This document shows, piece after piece, positions 1-7,662 of a stretch of DNA of 33,086 nucleotides; positions within the stretch are counted from its first letter, which is position 1; every line of letters starts with the position of its first letter. Source of the stretch: Bacteroidales bacterium UBA5281 (GTDB lineage Bacteria; Bacteroidota; Bacteroidia; Bacteroidales; Lentimicrobiaceae); assembly GCA_002410555.1 (NCBI GenBank), contig DHSR01000071.1, positions 1,208 to 34,293 on the forward strand, written 5' to 3'. Below the pieces are notes generated by a model that was given only the letters and a program-made list of their open reading frames with translations, did no database searches and was not told where the DNA came from. A program made the position numbers and the translations under genes.

Positions 1-3
1 ACG

Positions 4-87
4 AATCAACAGATTACTAATTATAGATCACTGATCACAGATTACAGATCACAGATCACCAATCACCAATCACCAATCACCAATCAC
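4..87. repeat. Degenerate 7-bp tandem array, consensus nRATCAC
   Basis: About twelve consecutive heptamers can be laid out in register from position 4 to 87. The best are AGATCAC (25-31, 46-52, 53-59), TGATCAC (32-38), AGATTAC (11-17, 39-45) and four CAATCAC copies (60-87). The third unit (18-24) is the most diverged. The window starts inside or next to the array, so it may extend to the left. The same AGATCAC unit recurs in reverse complement at the right end of the window. There are no unique spacers, so this is not CRISPR. Function unknown. Confidence 0.85.
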
Positions 88-88
88 T

Positions 89-143
89 GGGAAGGGTAGA
101 GTAGGGTGCTGCTTTTTAGGGCTGGGGGAGGGTAAAAGTAGGG
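89..143 (+). other. G-tract cluster, possible G-quadruplex
   Basis: Seven runs of three or more G fall within 55 bp on the + strand: 89-91, 94-96, 104-106, 119-121, 124-128, 130-132 and 141-143. Loops are 2, 7, 12, 2, 1 and 8 nt, so the cluster is near, but not strictly within, the usual quadruplex rule of loops up to 7 nt. It directly follows the heptamer array. A 9-bp direct repeat (AGTAGGGTG) occurs at 100-108 and 137-145. Whether it folds is inference. Confidence 0.4.
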
Positions 144-145
144 TG

Positions 146-434
146 TTTGCTTTAACAAGAGACCGCAACTCTTTAGTTTAGAATTATTAACCTATTAAAT
201 TTAACCTGACTAAACATTCTTTATTATCAATTAGTTATATAAATGTGCTTTGTATATTTCGAGGTTCAAAAGTGAATTATATACCTTGCTAATTCTCAAT
301 TACTTGCTTAACATTTTTTAACAGCGCCCAGCGTAACATTTGGTCTGCTAATTGCGTTAAATGGTTCACCGCGGAACATGATCATATCTTTATGTCACGG
401 AACTTAACTATAAATTTTTCAAATTATTGATATT
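146..434. other. Non-coding, AT-rich upstream region of degP
   Basis: I see no gene, tRNA or repeat here. Boxes similar to the Bacteroidota -7 element are imperfect (for example TATCTTTA at 385-392) and none has a TTG at the expected distance, so I do not call a promoter. The sequence close to the degP start has no Shine-Dalgarno motif. Confidence 0.5.
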
Positions 435-1907
435 ATGAAAAGAATTGTCAGCAGTTTACTGGTTGCTATTGCAGGAGGCGTAATTGCACTTTTAGCCTAT
501 ACCTGGATTGGAGACAACAACAATCAACAGCCTCAAGGAGTTAAAAATCAGGTACCGGCATATCTTACGGCTGGAGAAGCCTTGTCGTCGGGTCCAATGA
601 TTTTACCTGATTTTACCGTAGCAGCAGCCAACACCATCCATGCAGTGGTTCACGTGAAAACCGAATACGAACGCAAGAGCAGTGTATATGATTATTTTTT
701 CGATTTCCGTGACTTTTTTGGAGAGCGCGCACCGCAACGTGGCGGTCGGCCTGAACCCATCATAGCCACGGGTTCGGGAGTAATTATATCGCCAGATGGT
801 TATATAGTTACAAATAATCACGTAGTTACCGAGGCGAACAGGGTGGAAGTAACCTTAAATGACAAAAGGACATTCGAAGCCACTGTGGTGGGTACTGACC
901 CTTCTACCGATCTGGCTGTGATTAAAGTAAATGCGACCGATCTGCCCTACCTGTTATATGGAAATTCTGACGACCTGCAGATAGGAGAGTGGGTGCTTGC
1001 AGTAGGTAATCCATTTAATCTTACCTCCACGGTTACTGCGGGCATTGTAAGTGCCAAGGCACGAAATATAAATATTCTCGGTTCACCCGATGGCAGCTCT
1101 TCTTCTATTGAGTCCTTTATTCAAACCGATGCGGCCGTAAACAGAGGAAATAGCGGAGGTGCTCTGGTTAACACTGCCGGGCAACTGGTAGGAATTAACG
1201 CTGCCATTGCTTCCGGTACCGGTTATTACGCCGGATATTCATTTGCCATTCCAGTGAATATTGTGCGGAAAGTGGTGGCTGATCTCAGAGAATTTGGCAC
1301 CGTGCAAAGAGGATTTTTGGGCGTTAGTATTCGCGATATCGATAGTAAACTGGCCCTGGAAGAAAAAATTGGCGCCCTGGATGGAGTCTACATTGCTGAT
1401 GTTACCGAAAAGAGTGCTGCCGATGAAGCAGGTATTAAAAAGGGCGATATCATTCTGAATATCGAAGGTGTGCCGGTAAACTCTACTTCTGAGCTGCTTG
1501 AGATTGTGGGGCAGCATCGTCCTGGTGATAAAATTGCAGTCGCCGTGCGCCGGGGCAATAATGATAAGAATTTTAACGTTACACTGAGAAATCGCAGTGG
1601 TACTACCGACCCCGTACAACGAGAAGTGATAGATGTGGAAAATGTGCTGGGTGCAAGCCTCAAGCCAGTAGATAGCGAACTTAAAGATAAGTTGGGTCTT
1701 GACTATGGCATGCAGATTGTACAACTACGCAATGGGAAGCTGCGCAATGCCGGAATACGTGAAGGGTTTATTATCCTTAAACTGGACGGTAAACGCATCG
1801 ATAGTCTGGAAACACTTGCCAAAGCACTCGAAAATAAAGAGGGTGGCGTGTTGATAGAAGGCATTTATCCCAATAAAACCAGAGCCTATTACGGTTTTGG
1901 CATGTAA
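435..1907 (+). CDS. degP: Do-family periplasmic serine protease (DegP/HtrA)
   Basis: Envelope protease and chaperone that degrades or holds misfolded periplasmic and outer-membrane proteins. The N-terminus (residues 4-25) is hydrophobic and is an uncleaved anchor or signal peptide. The trypsin-like domain has the full triad: His129 (TNNHV), Asp159 (STDLAV) and Ser240 (GNSGG). A PDZ domain follows at about 285-380, starting near RGFLGV, and a second, more diverged PDZ-like region lies at about 395-480. The 490-residue length fits two-PDZ Do proteases. It has its own 434-bp upstream region and precedes the sigma-factor gene on the same strand, separated by a 165-bp gap with a stem-loop, so it is probably a separate unit. 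DegP versus DegQ cannot be told apart from sequence alone. Confidence 0.95.
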   Translation: MKRIVSSLLVAIAGGVIALLAYTWIGDNNNQQPQGVKNQVPAYLTAGEALSSGPMILPDFTVAAANTIHAVVHVKTEYERKSSVYDYFFDFRDFFGERAPQRGGRPEPIIATGSGVIISPDGYIVTNNHVVTEANRVEVTLNDKRTFEATVVGTDPSTDLAVIKVNATDLPYLLYGNSDDLQIGEWVLAVGNPFNLTSTVTAGIVSAKARNINILGSPDGSSSSIESFIQTDAAVNRGNSGGALVNTAGQLVGINAAIASGTGYYAGYSFAIPVNIVRKVVADLREFGTVQRGFLGVSIRDIDSKLALEEKIGALDGVYIADVTEKSAADEAGIKKGDIILNIEGVPVNSTSELLEIVGQHRPGDKIAVAVRRGNNDKNFNVTLRNRSGTTDPVQREVIDVENVLGASLKPVDSELKDKLGLDYGMQIVQLRNGKLRNAGIREGFIILKLDGKRIDSLETLAKALENKEGGVLIEGIYPNKTRAYYGFGM

Positions 1908-1952
1908 TTGCCACCTTCCGGCTTTTAAAAACTCAGCAGCCGGATTTGACCT

Positions 1953-1988
1953 GCCCGCCTTGCAGCTTATGCCAACGCAAAGGTGGGC
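1953..1988 (+). terminator. Imperfect stem-loop after degP
   Basis: The left arm GCCCGCCTTGC (1953-1963) pairs imperfectly with the right arm GCAAAGGTGGGC (1977-1988) across a 13-nt loop. No U-tract follows. A smaller inverted repeat, CCGGCT/AGCCGG, lies just upstream. This could be a 3'-end structure of degP or part of the rpoD leader. Confidence 0.3.
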
Positions 1989-2072
1989 AAAGGTCGCTGA
2001 ACTTTATATGCTGAGATTTGTTAATGATAAGGATAGGGCCATTATGGTACCTTCTTTAACCCGAAATCCATT

Positions 2073-2939
2073 ATGAGACAACTTAAGATAACCAAATCCA
2101 TTACCAATCGCGAAACCGCTTCGCTTGACAAATACCTCCAGGACATAGGTAAGGAGGAATTGATCAGCGCAGACGAAGAGGTTTTGTTGGCACAGCGCAT
2201 AAAGCAAGGCGACCAACAGGCCCTTGAAAAATTGTGTAAGGCCAACCTCAGGTTTGTTGTTTCGGTGGCCAAACAGTATCAAAACCAGGGGCTTAGCCTG
2301 CCTGACCTCATTAATGAGGGCAATCTCGGACTCATTAAAGCCGCACAACGCTTTGATGAAACCCGTGGTTTTAAATTTATTTCGTATGCAGTGTGGTGGA
2401 TCCGTCAGAGTATATTACAGGCTCTGGCCGAACAATCCCGAATAGTGCGTCTTCCGCTTAATCAGGTGGGTTCACTCAATAAAATCAAAAAGGAGTCCTC
2501 CAGACTGGAACAAAAATTTGAGCGTCCGCCTTCGCCGGATGAAATTGCCGCTTCCCTCGAAATACCAGAGTACAAGATTGACGCAGCTCTTAAAATCTCT
2601 ACCCGGTATATATCAATGGATGCACCCCTTACCGAAGATGAAGATATGAAGTTTATCGACATCTTTATCGATGAAGATACACCGGTAACTGATGCAGGCC
2701 TTATGCGGGAATCTCTGGCACGGGAAATTCAGCGCTCTCTGGCTACCCTTACCGAAAAAGAACGGGATGTGGTAAATCTTTATTATGGCATCGGAATGAA
2801 CCATGGACTTACCCTGGAAGAAATCGGAGCCAAATTTGACCTCACCCGTGAACGCGTACGACAAATTAAAGAAAAAGCCATACGCCGCCTGAAACATACA
2901 TCTCGTAGTAAACTTTTGAAGGCTTACCTGGGACAGTAG
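2073..2939 (+). CDS. rpoD: RNA polymerase primary sigma factor (RpoD/SigA)
   Basis: Housekeeping sigma-70 factor that directs RNA polymerase to vegetative promoters. It is the short form typical of Bacteroidota (288 aa), without the large non-conserved insert and acidic region 1.1 of proteobacterial RpoD. Visible parts are region 1.2 (SLDKYLQDIG, residues 17-26), region 2 with the core-binding and -10 recognition helices (LRFVVSVAKQY, GLIKAAQRFD, FISYAVWWIRQSI, about 58-115), region 3 (about 130-200) and region 4 with the helix-turn-helix (LTLEEIGAKF, LTRERVRQIKEKAIRRL, about 245-275). Its product would read the TAnnTTTG promoters noted in this window. A strong intrinsic terminator follows 20 bp after the stop. 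Confidence 0.96.
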   Translation: MRQLKITKSITNRETASLDKYLQDIGKEELISADEEVLLAQRIKQGDQQALEKLCKANLRFVVSVAKQYQNQGLSLPDLINEGNLGLIKAAQRFDETRGFKFISYAVWWIRQSILQALAEQSRIVRLPLNQVGSLNKIKKESSRLEQKFERPPSPDEIAASLEIPEYKIDAALKISTRYISMDAPLTEDEDMKFIDIFIDEDTPVTDAGLMRESLAREIQRSLATLTEKERDVVNLYYGIGMNHGLTLEEIGAKFDLTRERVRQIKEKAIRRLKHTSRSKLLKAYLGQ

Positions 2940-2958
2940 TAAAATAATCAATTTATTT

Positions 2959-2990
2959 AATCCCTTTCCTTAACCGGGAAAGGGATTTTT
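2959..2990 (+). terminator. Rho-independent terminator of rpoD
   Basis: A perfect 10-bp stem, ATCCCTTTCC (2960-2969) and GGAAAGGGAT (2977-2986), has a 7-nt loop and is followed directly by a T run. It begins 20 bp after the sigma-factor stop codon. Confidence 0.9.
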
Positions 2991-3187
2991 GTTTAATTTT
3001 GCAGTCCGTTTTAAAAATTAATTTTACTTAGCCATTTTGTTAGTTTAACAACATTCTTAATTATAAGTGGCGGGTTAAATGAATACATCAGAAACTCTCT
3101 GGTTTCCCCGGAAACATTTTACAAAAATGAAGTTACTTTTTATCCTTTTTGTAATTAACTTTTCGGGTAAACTCCACACTGACTATT

Positions 3188-3601
3188 ATGAACTTCAAGA
3201 CCGAAAGGCTCACTCAAACAATGTCTGTTCCAAATAATGCCATCAAAGTATTGATTGCTGAAGATAATCTTTTGAATCAACGCATTATAGAGATTTTAAT
3301 AAAAAAAATGGGCTGGGACTATACTTTGGTTCCCGATGGGCAGGAAGCAGTGAATGCCTGCCTTAGTGATGATTATGATGTAATCCTTATGGATATAGAT
3401 ATGCCCCGGATGAACGGGTGGGAAGCTACCATAGAAATACGGCGACAAAATATCCATATCCCAATCATTGCAATCACAGCTTATTCAGAAGAGTCATTCC
3501 GAAAAAAAAGCTTTGAAGCCGGAATGAATGAATTTTTGTCTAAACCTTATAATAAAGAAGAAATATATCAAACAGTGCTTCAATATGTTAAGTTGAATTA
3601 A
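3188..3601 (+). CDS. Single-domain response regulator (CheY-like receiver)
   Basis: A 137-residue receiver domain with no output domain. Expected residues are present: acidic pocket Glu25/Asp26 (IAEDN), phospho-acceptor Asp69 (ILMDIDMP), Thr98 (AITAY) and Lys119 (SKPY). Such stand-alone receivers act as phosphorelay intermediates or by binding partner proteins. No kinase is adjacent. The nearest kinase is the hybrid kinase ending at 10808, whose own receiver has a similar KPYDK ending, but any link is conjecture. An internal ATG at 3221 (MSVPNN) is an equally reasonable start, as the first eleven residues lie outside the fold. It is transcribed between two terminator-like structures, so probably as a single gene. 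Confidence 0.9.
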   Translation: MNFKTERLTQTMSVPNNAIKVLIAEDNLLNQRIIEILIKKMGWDYTLVPDGQEAVNACLSDDYDVILMDIDMPRMNGWEATIEIRRQNIHIPIIAITAYSEESFRKKSFEAGMNEFLSKPYNKEEIYQTVLQYVKLN

Positions 3602-3634
3602 GCTTTATTTGTGCTTAAATAAGCAACTTTTTTT
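3602..3634 (+). terminator. Probable intrinsic terminator of the response regulator gene
   Basis: GCTTTATTT (3602-3610) pairs with AAATAAGC (3617-3624) with one bulged T and a 6-nt loop. An AAC and then a T-rich run (3628-3634) follow. The hairpin starts at the base after the stop codon. Confidence 0.6.
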
Positions 3635-3666
3635 AAAATTTTGGTCAACCATTGGCGCCGGCTTTG

Positions 3667-3674
3667 TACATTTG
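3667..3674 (+). promoter_or_regulatory. Bacteroidota -7 box (TACATTTG) upstream of pyrG
   Basis: A perfect match to TAnnTTTG lies 142 bp before the pyrG start. A TTTTGG at 3639-3644 could be the -33 element, but the spacing of about 23 bp is slightly long. If it is used, pyrG has an approximately 135-nt leader, which is AT-rich and shows no obvious attenuator. Confidence 0.45.
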
Positions 3675-3815
3675 CACTTTACCGGACGATGCCTTATTCC
3701 CGTATTTTTATCGTTATCCTGTCAATCTGAGAAGGTTTCGGAATTGAATGGTTTGTTTTTTATTGGCCGGTAAGCAAATTTTAAAAAATTACATTGCTTT
3801 TAAAAAACAATCGGT

Positions 3816-5432
3816 ATGCCAACTACCAAATATATTTTTGTTACCGGAGGTGTTGCCTCCTCCCTTGGAAAGGGAATAATATCTGCTTCCCTGGCCAAAC
3901 TGCTACAGGCACGGGGATATGCTGTAACCATTCAAAAGCTTGACCCATACATCAATATTGATCCGGGAACACTTAATCCCTATGAACATGGGGAATGCTA
4001 CGTTACCGAAGATGGCGCGGAAACAGATCTTGATCTGGGTCATTATGAACGGTACCTGAGTGTTCCCACCTCTCTGGCCAACAATGTGACCACTGGTCGA
4101 ATTTATCAGGCAGTAATTGATAAGGAAAGGCGGGGTGATTACCTTGGTCAGACAGTGCAGGTAATTCCGCATATTACCGATGAAATAAAACGGCGGATTA
4201 AATTATTGAGCGCAAATGCAAAATATGATTTTGTAATTACTGAAATAGGGGGCACCGTTGGTGACATTGAATCTTTACCTTACATCGAGGCGGTGCGTCA
4301 GCTCAGGTGGGAAATTGGTACCGGCTGCCTGGTCATACATCTTACCCTGGTTCCTTTTCTGGCTGCTGCCGGTGAACTTAAAACCAAGCCTACCCAACAC
4401 TCTGTTAAAACCATGCTCGAACAGGGAGTGCAGCCCGACATCATAGTGTGTCGTACCGAAAGGCATTTGAATGAAGGACTTCGTAATAAAATTGCCCTGT
4501 TTTGCAACGTGGATCCTACCTCGGTAATCGAATCTATTGATGCGGAGTCTATTTATGAAGTGCCTCTATTGATGCGGGATGAAAAACTGGATGTAGAGGT
4601 GCTTGAGAAAATGCGTATGCCGGTGGGGAAAACCCCGGAACTCCTTAAATGGCAGGAGTTTCTTGATCGTCTTAAAAATCCCCAGAGCCAGGTTACCATT
4701 GGACTGGTGGGCAAATACGTGGAACTGAAAGATGCCTATAAATCTATCCGTGAATCTTTCGTACATGCCGGGGCTACCAATAAATGTAGCGTAGTGATAA
4801 AACCTGTGCATTCCGAATCCATAACAGCCGGTACAGCAGCACAGGCCCTTGAGGGGCTGGATGGAATATTGGTAGCTCCGGGCTTCGGATACCGGGGCAT
4901 AGAAGGCAAAATTGAAGCCATTCGCTATGCCCGCGAAAATGCCATTCCGTTTTTCGGTATCTGTCTTGGAATGCAGTGTGCTGTAATTGAATTTGGACGC
5001 AATGTGCTTCATTTAAAAGATGCCCATTCAACCGAAATGGAACCGCAAACGCCATTTCCGGTCATTGATATCATGGAAGAACAAAAAAGAGTGACCCATA
5101 TGGGGGGTACCATGCGTCTGGGTTCTTATTCCTGTTCGATTATACCTGGTTCTATGAGTGAAAAAATATATCAAAAACAGGAAATTGCTGAACGTCATCG
5201 TCATCGCTACGAATTTAACAATCAGTATCTGGATCAGTTTGAAACAGCCGGTTTAAAGGCAGCAGGCATTAACAAAGAGAATAATCTGGTTGAGATTGTT
5301 GAACTGAGCAATCATCCCTGGTTTATTGGTGTTCAATTTCATCCCGAATACCTCAGCACTGTAGCCAATCCGCATCCATTGTTTGTCAGCTTTGTAAAAG
5401 CAGCTATGGAGTATCAAAAAACGAAGGATTAA
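3816..5432 (+). CDS. pyrG: CTP synthase (glutamine-hydrolysing)
   Basis: Makes CTP from UTP, ATP and glutamine, the last step of pyrimidine nucleotide synthesis, in the cytosol. The N-terminal amidoligase domain (1-270) begins with the ATP loop GGVASSLGKG (11-20) and has the conserved KLDPYINIDPGT stretch and the EIGGTVGDIES motif (143-153). The C-terminal class I glutamine amidotransferase domain (about 293-535) has nucleophile Cys383 in GICLGMQ and His509/Glu511 in FHPEY. The 538-aa length matches the family. It lies 93 bp before yidC on the same strand and has its own candidate promoter. Confidence 0.98.
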   Translation: MPTTKYIFVTGGVASSLGKGIISASLAKLLQARGYAVTIQKLDPYINIDPGTLNPYEHGECYVTEDGAETDLDLGHYERYLSVPTSLANNVTTGRIYQAVIDKERRGDYLGQTVQVIPHITDEIKRRIKLLSANAKYDFVITEIGGTVGDIESLPYIEAVRQLRWEIGTGCLVIHLTLVPFLAAAGELKTKPTQHSVKTMLEQGVQPDIIVCRTERHLNEGLRNKIALFCNVDPTSVIESIDAESIYEVPLLMRDEKLDVEVLEKMRMPVGKTPELLKWQEFLDRLKNPQSQVTIGLVGKYVELKDAYKSIRESFVHAGATNKCSVVIKPVHSESITAGTAAQALEGLDGILVAPGFGYRGIEGKIEAIRYARENAIPFFGICLGMQCAVIEFGRNVLHLKDAHSTEMEPQTPFPVIDIMEEQKRVTHMGGTMRLGSYSCSIIPGSMSEKIYQKQEIAERHRHRYEFNNQYLDQFETAGLKAAGINKENNLVEIVELSNHPWFIGVQFHPEYLSTVANPHPLFVSFVKAAMEYQKTKD

Positions 5433-5485
5433 ACCTTTAAAACCAACCTGTTTAATAATTTAAAGCGGTAATCAACAGCTTTTAC

Positions 5486-5493
5486 TAATTTTG
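5486..5493 (+). promoter_or_regulatory. Bacteroidota -7 box (TAATTTTG) upstream of yidC
   Basis: A perfect TAnnTTTG lies 33 bp before the yidC start. No clear TTG is seen about 20 bp upstream, so only half of the promoter is recognisable. It suggests that yidC can be transcribed independently of pyrG. Confidence 0.4.
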
Positions 5494-5525
5494 CGCCTGC
5501 AATCTAACAAACAATACCTTTTAGA

Positions 5526-7445
5526 ATGAATAAAAATACCATTATTGGTCTGGTGCTGATTTTTGCCATTATGATAGGTTATACCTGGTGGTCAGCTCCC
5601 TCGGAAGAAGAACTGGCTGCCCGGCAGCATACCCGCGATTCCATTATTGCCGCGCAGGCCATTGAACAGCAGCAACAACTGGAGAGACAGTCTCAACGGC
5701 CATTACAGGCCGACACGCTTCCCGTTGCCTCTTCTGCTCCGGCTGAAATGGCAGTGCGTGATTCCTCAGCAGTCATAAATCGGTTTGGTGTTTTTGCTGC
5801 TTCGGCCGCAGGCACACAACAGGATTTTATCATAGAAACCGACCTGCTCAGGCTTACCCTCAGCAATAAGGGCGGGCGCATAAGCCAGGTGGAGCTGAAA
5901 GATTATAAAACCTTTGATGGTAAACCTTTATTGCTGTTTGTGCCGGATTCATCCATGTTCGATATCGGATTTTATGCCGACAACCGTGTGATTAATACCA
6001 GTCATTTTTACTTTGAGCCTGAATGGAGCGATGTCCGTTTTACCGGCAAAAACAATCTGCAGATTACCGGCAACGATTCTCTTCGCTTTGCCATGCGTCT
6101 CTATGCGGGTGCTTCTGATTCAGTTACCCATACCGATAAATACATTGAGTTCATATACTCTGTCAGAAGCGATCGGTATATGGTGGGCTTTGATGTGAAT
6201 TTTGTGAACATGGATCAGGTATTGCCGGTGAACACCAAAGACCTGAATGTAAACTGGTATGCCCGCCTGCTCAGGCAGGAAAAAAGCCTTTCTACTGAGA
6301 AAATGAATACATCTATCCATTACCGCCATTCCGACGGCGAAGTGGATTACCTGAGTGAGCGCAAGGACGATGACGAGAAGATTCAAACCCGGGTAAAGTG
6401 GATCTCGTTTAAGCAGCAATTCTTTGCCAGTACCCTGATTGCTGATGAATATTTTATCAATACAGACCTGGAAAAAAGAGGGGAGCCGGAAAAAGAGCCC
6501 AGGTACCTCGAAACAATGACTGCCAATCTTTCACTGCCCTTTAATCCGGCCATGGACAAACAGGTCGGCATGCAATTTTACTTTGGTCCACTTAAGTATA
6601 ATATTCTCAGAAAATATAAACTTGATCTCGAACGGCAGATACCTCTTGGCTGGAGTTTCTTCCTGATGCAATGGATAAACCGGTTTGCAGTATTGCCCGT
6701 ATTTAACTTTCTGGAAGGTTTTAACCTCAATTATGGCATCATAATATTGATTTTGACTGTATTACTCAAAATTGTGCTTTTCCCCATTGCTTATAAAACA
6801 TACATGTCGTCGGCCAAAATGAGGGTATTGAAACCTGAAATTGACGAGATCAATGCAAAATATCCGAAGAAGGAAGATGCCATGAAGAAACAGCAGGCGG
6901 TGATGACTCTTTATAAGAAAGCGGGAGCCAATCCGATGTCTGGTTGTATTCCCATGCTATTGCAGTTTCCCATTCTGCTGGCAATGTTCCGCTTTTTCCC
7001 GGCTTCCATCGAATTGCGTCAGGAGTCCTTCCTGTGGGCTACCGACTTGTCGAGTTATGATTCAATTCTTGATCTGCCTTTTAACATTCCATTTTATGGC
7101 GACCATGTAAGCCTGTTTACCCTGCTTATGACCATCTCAACCATTGTTTATACCAAGTTAAATAATGACATGATGTCTACAGGCAATCAAATGCCGGGTA
7201 TGAAAATGATGATGTATCTGATGCCCATTATGTTTCTGGGATTCTTTAACAGTTATTCTTCAGGTCTGAGTTATTATTATCTGCTTGCCAACCTGATGAC
7301 TTTCGCACAGATGTTTTTAATCAGAAGTTTCGTAAATGAAGAAAAGCTTCACGCGCAGATTCAGGAGAACAAAAAGAAACCGGTTAAGAAGTCTAATTTT
7401 CAGAAGCGACTTGAAGAAATGGCTAAAAATCAGGGAAAAAGGTAA
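5526..7445 (+). CDS. yidC: Membrane protein insertase YidC
   Basis: Inserts and folds inner-membrane proteins, alone or with the Sec translocon. Residues 5-22 form the first membrane helix. A large periplasmic domain follows at about 100-365, preceded by a Gln/Glu-rich linker. The conserved insertase core starts near 375 and contains helices at about 403-420, 455-480, 525-545 and 575-605. The positively charged residue of the hydrophilic groove is a lysine here (Lys415 in VLLKIVLFP), where Proteobacteria have arginine; I recall Lys or Arg as alternatives in the family. A cytoplasmic lysine-rich C-terminal tail (about 615-639) may contact ribosomes. The 639-aa length is normal for Gram-negative YidC. 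Confidence 0.97.
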   Translation: MNKNTIIGLVLIFAIMIGYTWWSAPSEEELAARQHTRDSIIAAQAIEQQQQLERQSQRPLQADTLPVASSAPAEMAVRDSSAVINRFGVFAASAAGTQQDFIIETDLLRLTLSNKGGRISQVELKDYKTFDGKPLLLFVPDSSMFDIGFYADNRVINTSHFYFEPEWSDVRFTGKNNLQITGNDSLRFAMRLYAGASDSVTHTDKYIEFIYSVRSDRYMVGFDVNFVNMDQVLPVNTKDLNVNWYARLLRQEKSLSTEKMNTSIHYRHSDGEVDYLSERKDDDEKIQTRVKWISFKQQFFASTLIADEYFINTDLEKRGEPEKEPRYLETMTANLSLPFNPAMDKQVGMQFYFGPLKYNILRKYKLDLERQIPLGWSFFLMQWINRFAVLPVFNFLEGFNLNYGIIILILTVLLKIVLFPIAYKTYMSSAKMRVLKPEIDEINAKYPKKEDAMKKQQAVMTLYKKAGANPMSGCIPMLLQFPILLAMFRFFPASIELRQESFLWATDLSSYDSILDLPFNIPFYGDHVSLFTLLMTISTIVYTKLNNDMMSTGNQMPGMKMMMYLMPIMFLGFFNSYSSGLSYYYLLANLMTFAQMFLIRSFVNEEKLHAQIQENKKKPVKKSNFQKRLEEMAKNQGKR

Positions 7446-7535
7446 TTGCTTTCGACGGATTGAAGTAGATTTTGCTTCATTTATCTCATGAAACTAATTT
7501 GTTAAAACAGGGTGCATTGGAAAACAAAAAATGTT

Positions 7536-7543
7536 TACCTTTG
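7536..7543 (+). promoter_or_regulatory. Bacteroidota -7 box (TACCTTTG) upstream of rpsA
   Basis: A perfect TAnnTTTG lies 120 bp before the rpsA start. A TTGG at 7517-7520 lies 15-16 bp upstream, somewhat close for the -33 element. Transcription from here would give a leader of about 110 nt containing CCGG-TTTTG-CCGG and the hairpin at 7631-7647. Confidence 0.5.
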
Positions 7544-7630
7544 CACCCCGGTTTTGCCGGCACCCTGATTCGTAGCAGACCCGGGGCGTTCCTGACTGGC
7601 TGAAACCTGTAACTCTCATAGTATTAACCA

Positions 7631-7647
7631 GGTACTTATAGTGTACC
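7631..7647 (+). promoter_or_regulatory. Small hairpin before the rpsA start codon
   Basis: GGTAC (7631-7635) and GTACC (7643-7647) form a perfect 5-bp stem with a 7-nt loop, ending 15 nt before the rpsA ATG. No Shine-Dalgarno sequence is present. S1 is known to repress its own translation in E. coli through structured leader RNA, so a translational operator is possible; here that is inference. Confidence 0.3.
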
Positions 7648-7662
7648 ACAACGATTGAACAG

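Noticed and set aside
4..87. CRISPR array
   Set aside because: The units are 7 bp with no spacers, and there are no cas genes.
1239..1724. 161-codon open frame opposite degP
   Set aside because: It lies fully inside a well-supported gene on the other strand and has no recognisable domain; it is a shadow frame.
2994..3001. TAATTTTG box as promoter of the response regulator gene
   Set aside because: It directly overlaps the end of the rpoD terminator, where the -33 element would fall inside the hairpin, and it lies nearly 190 bp from the gene.
3127..3237. Small hydrophobic-start frame (MKLLFILFVINF) before the response regulator
   Set aside because: It overlaps the start of the receiver gene in another frame, is about 36 codons long and has no family resemblance.
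7461..7480. TGAAG/CTTCA hairpin after yidC as a terminator
   Set aside because: The stem is only 5 bp of mixed pairs with a 9-nt loop and no proper T-tract.
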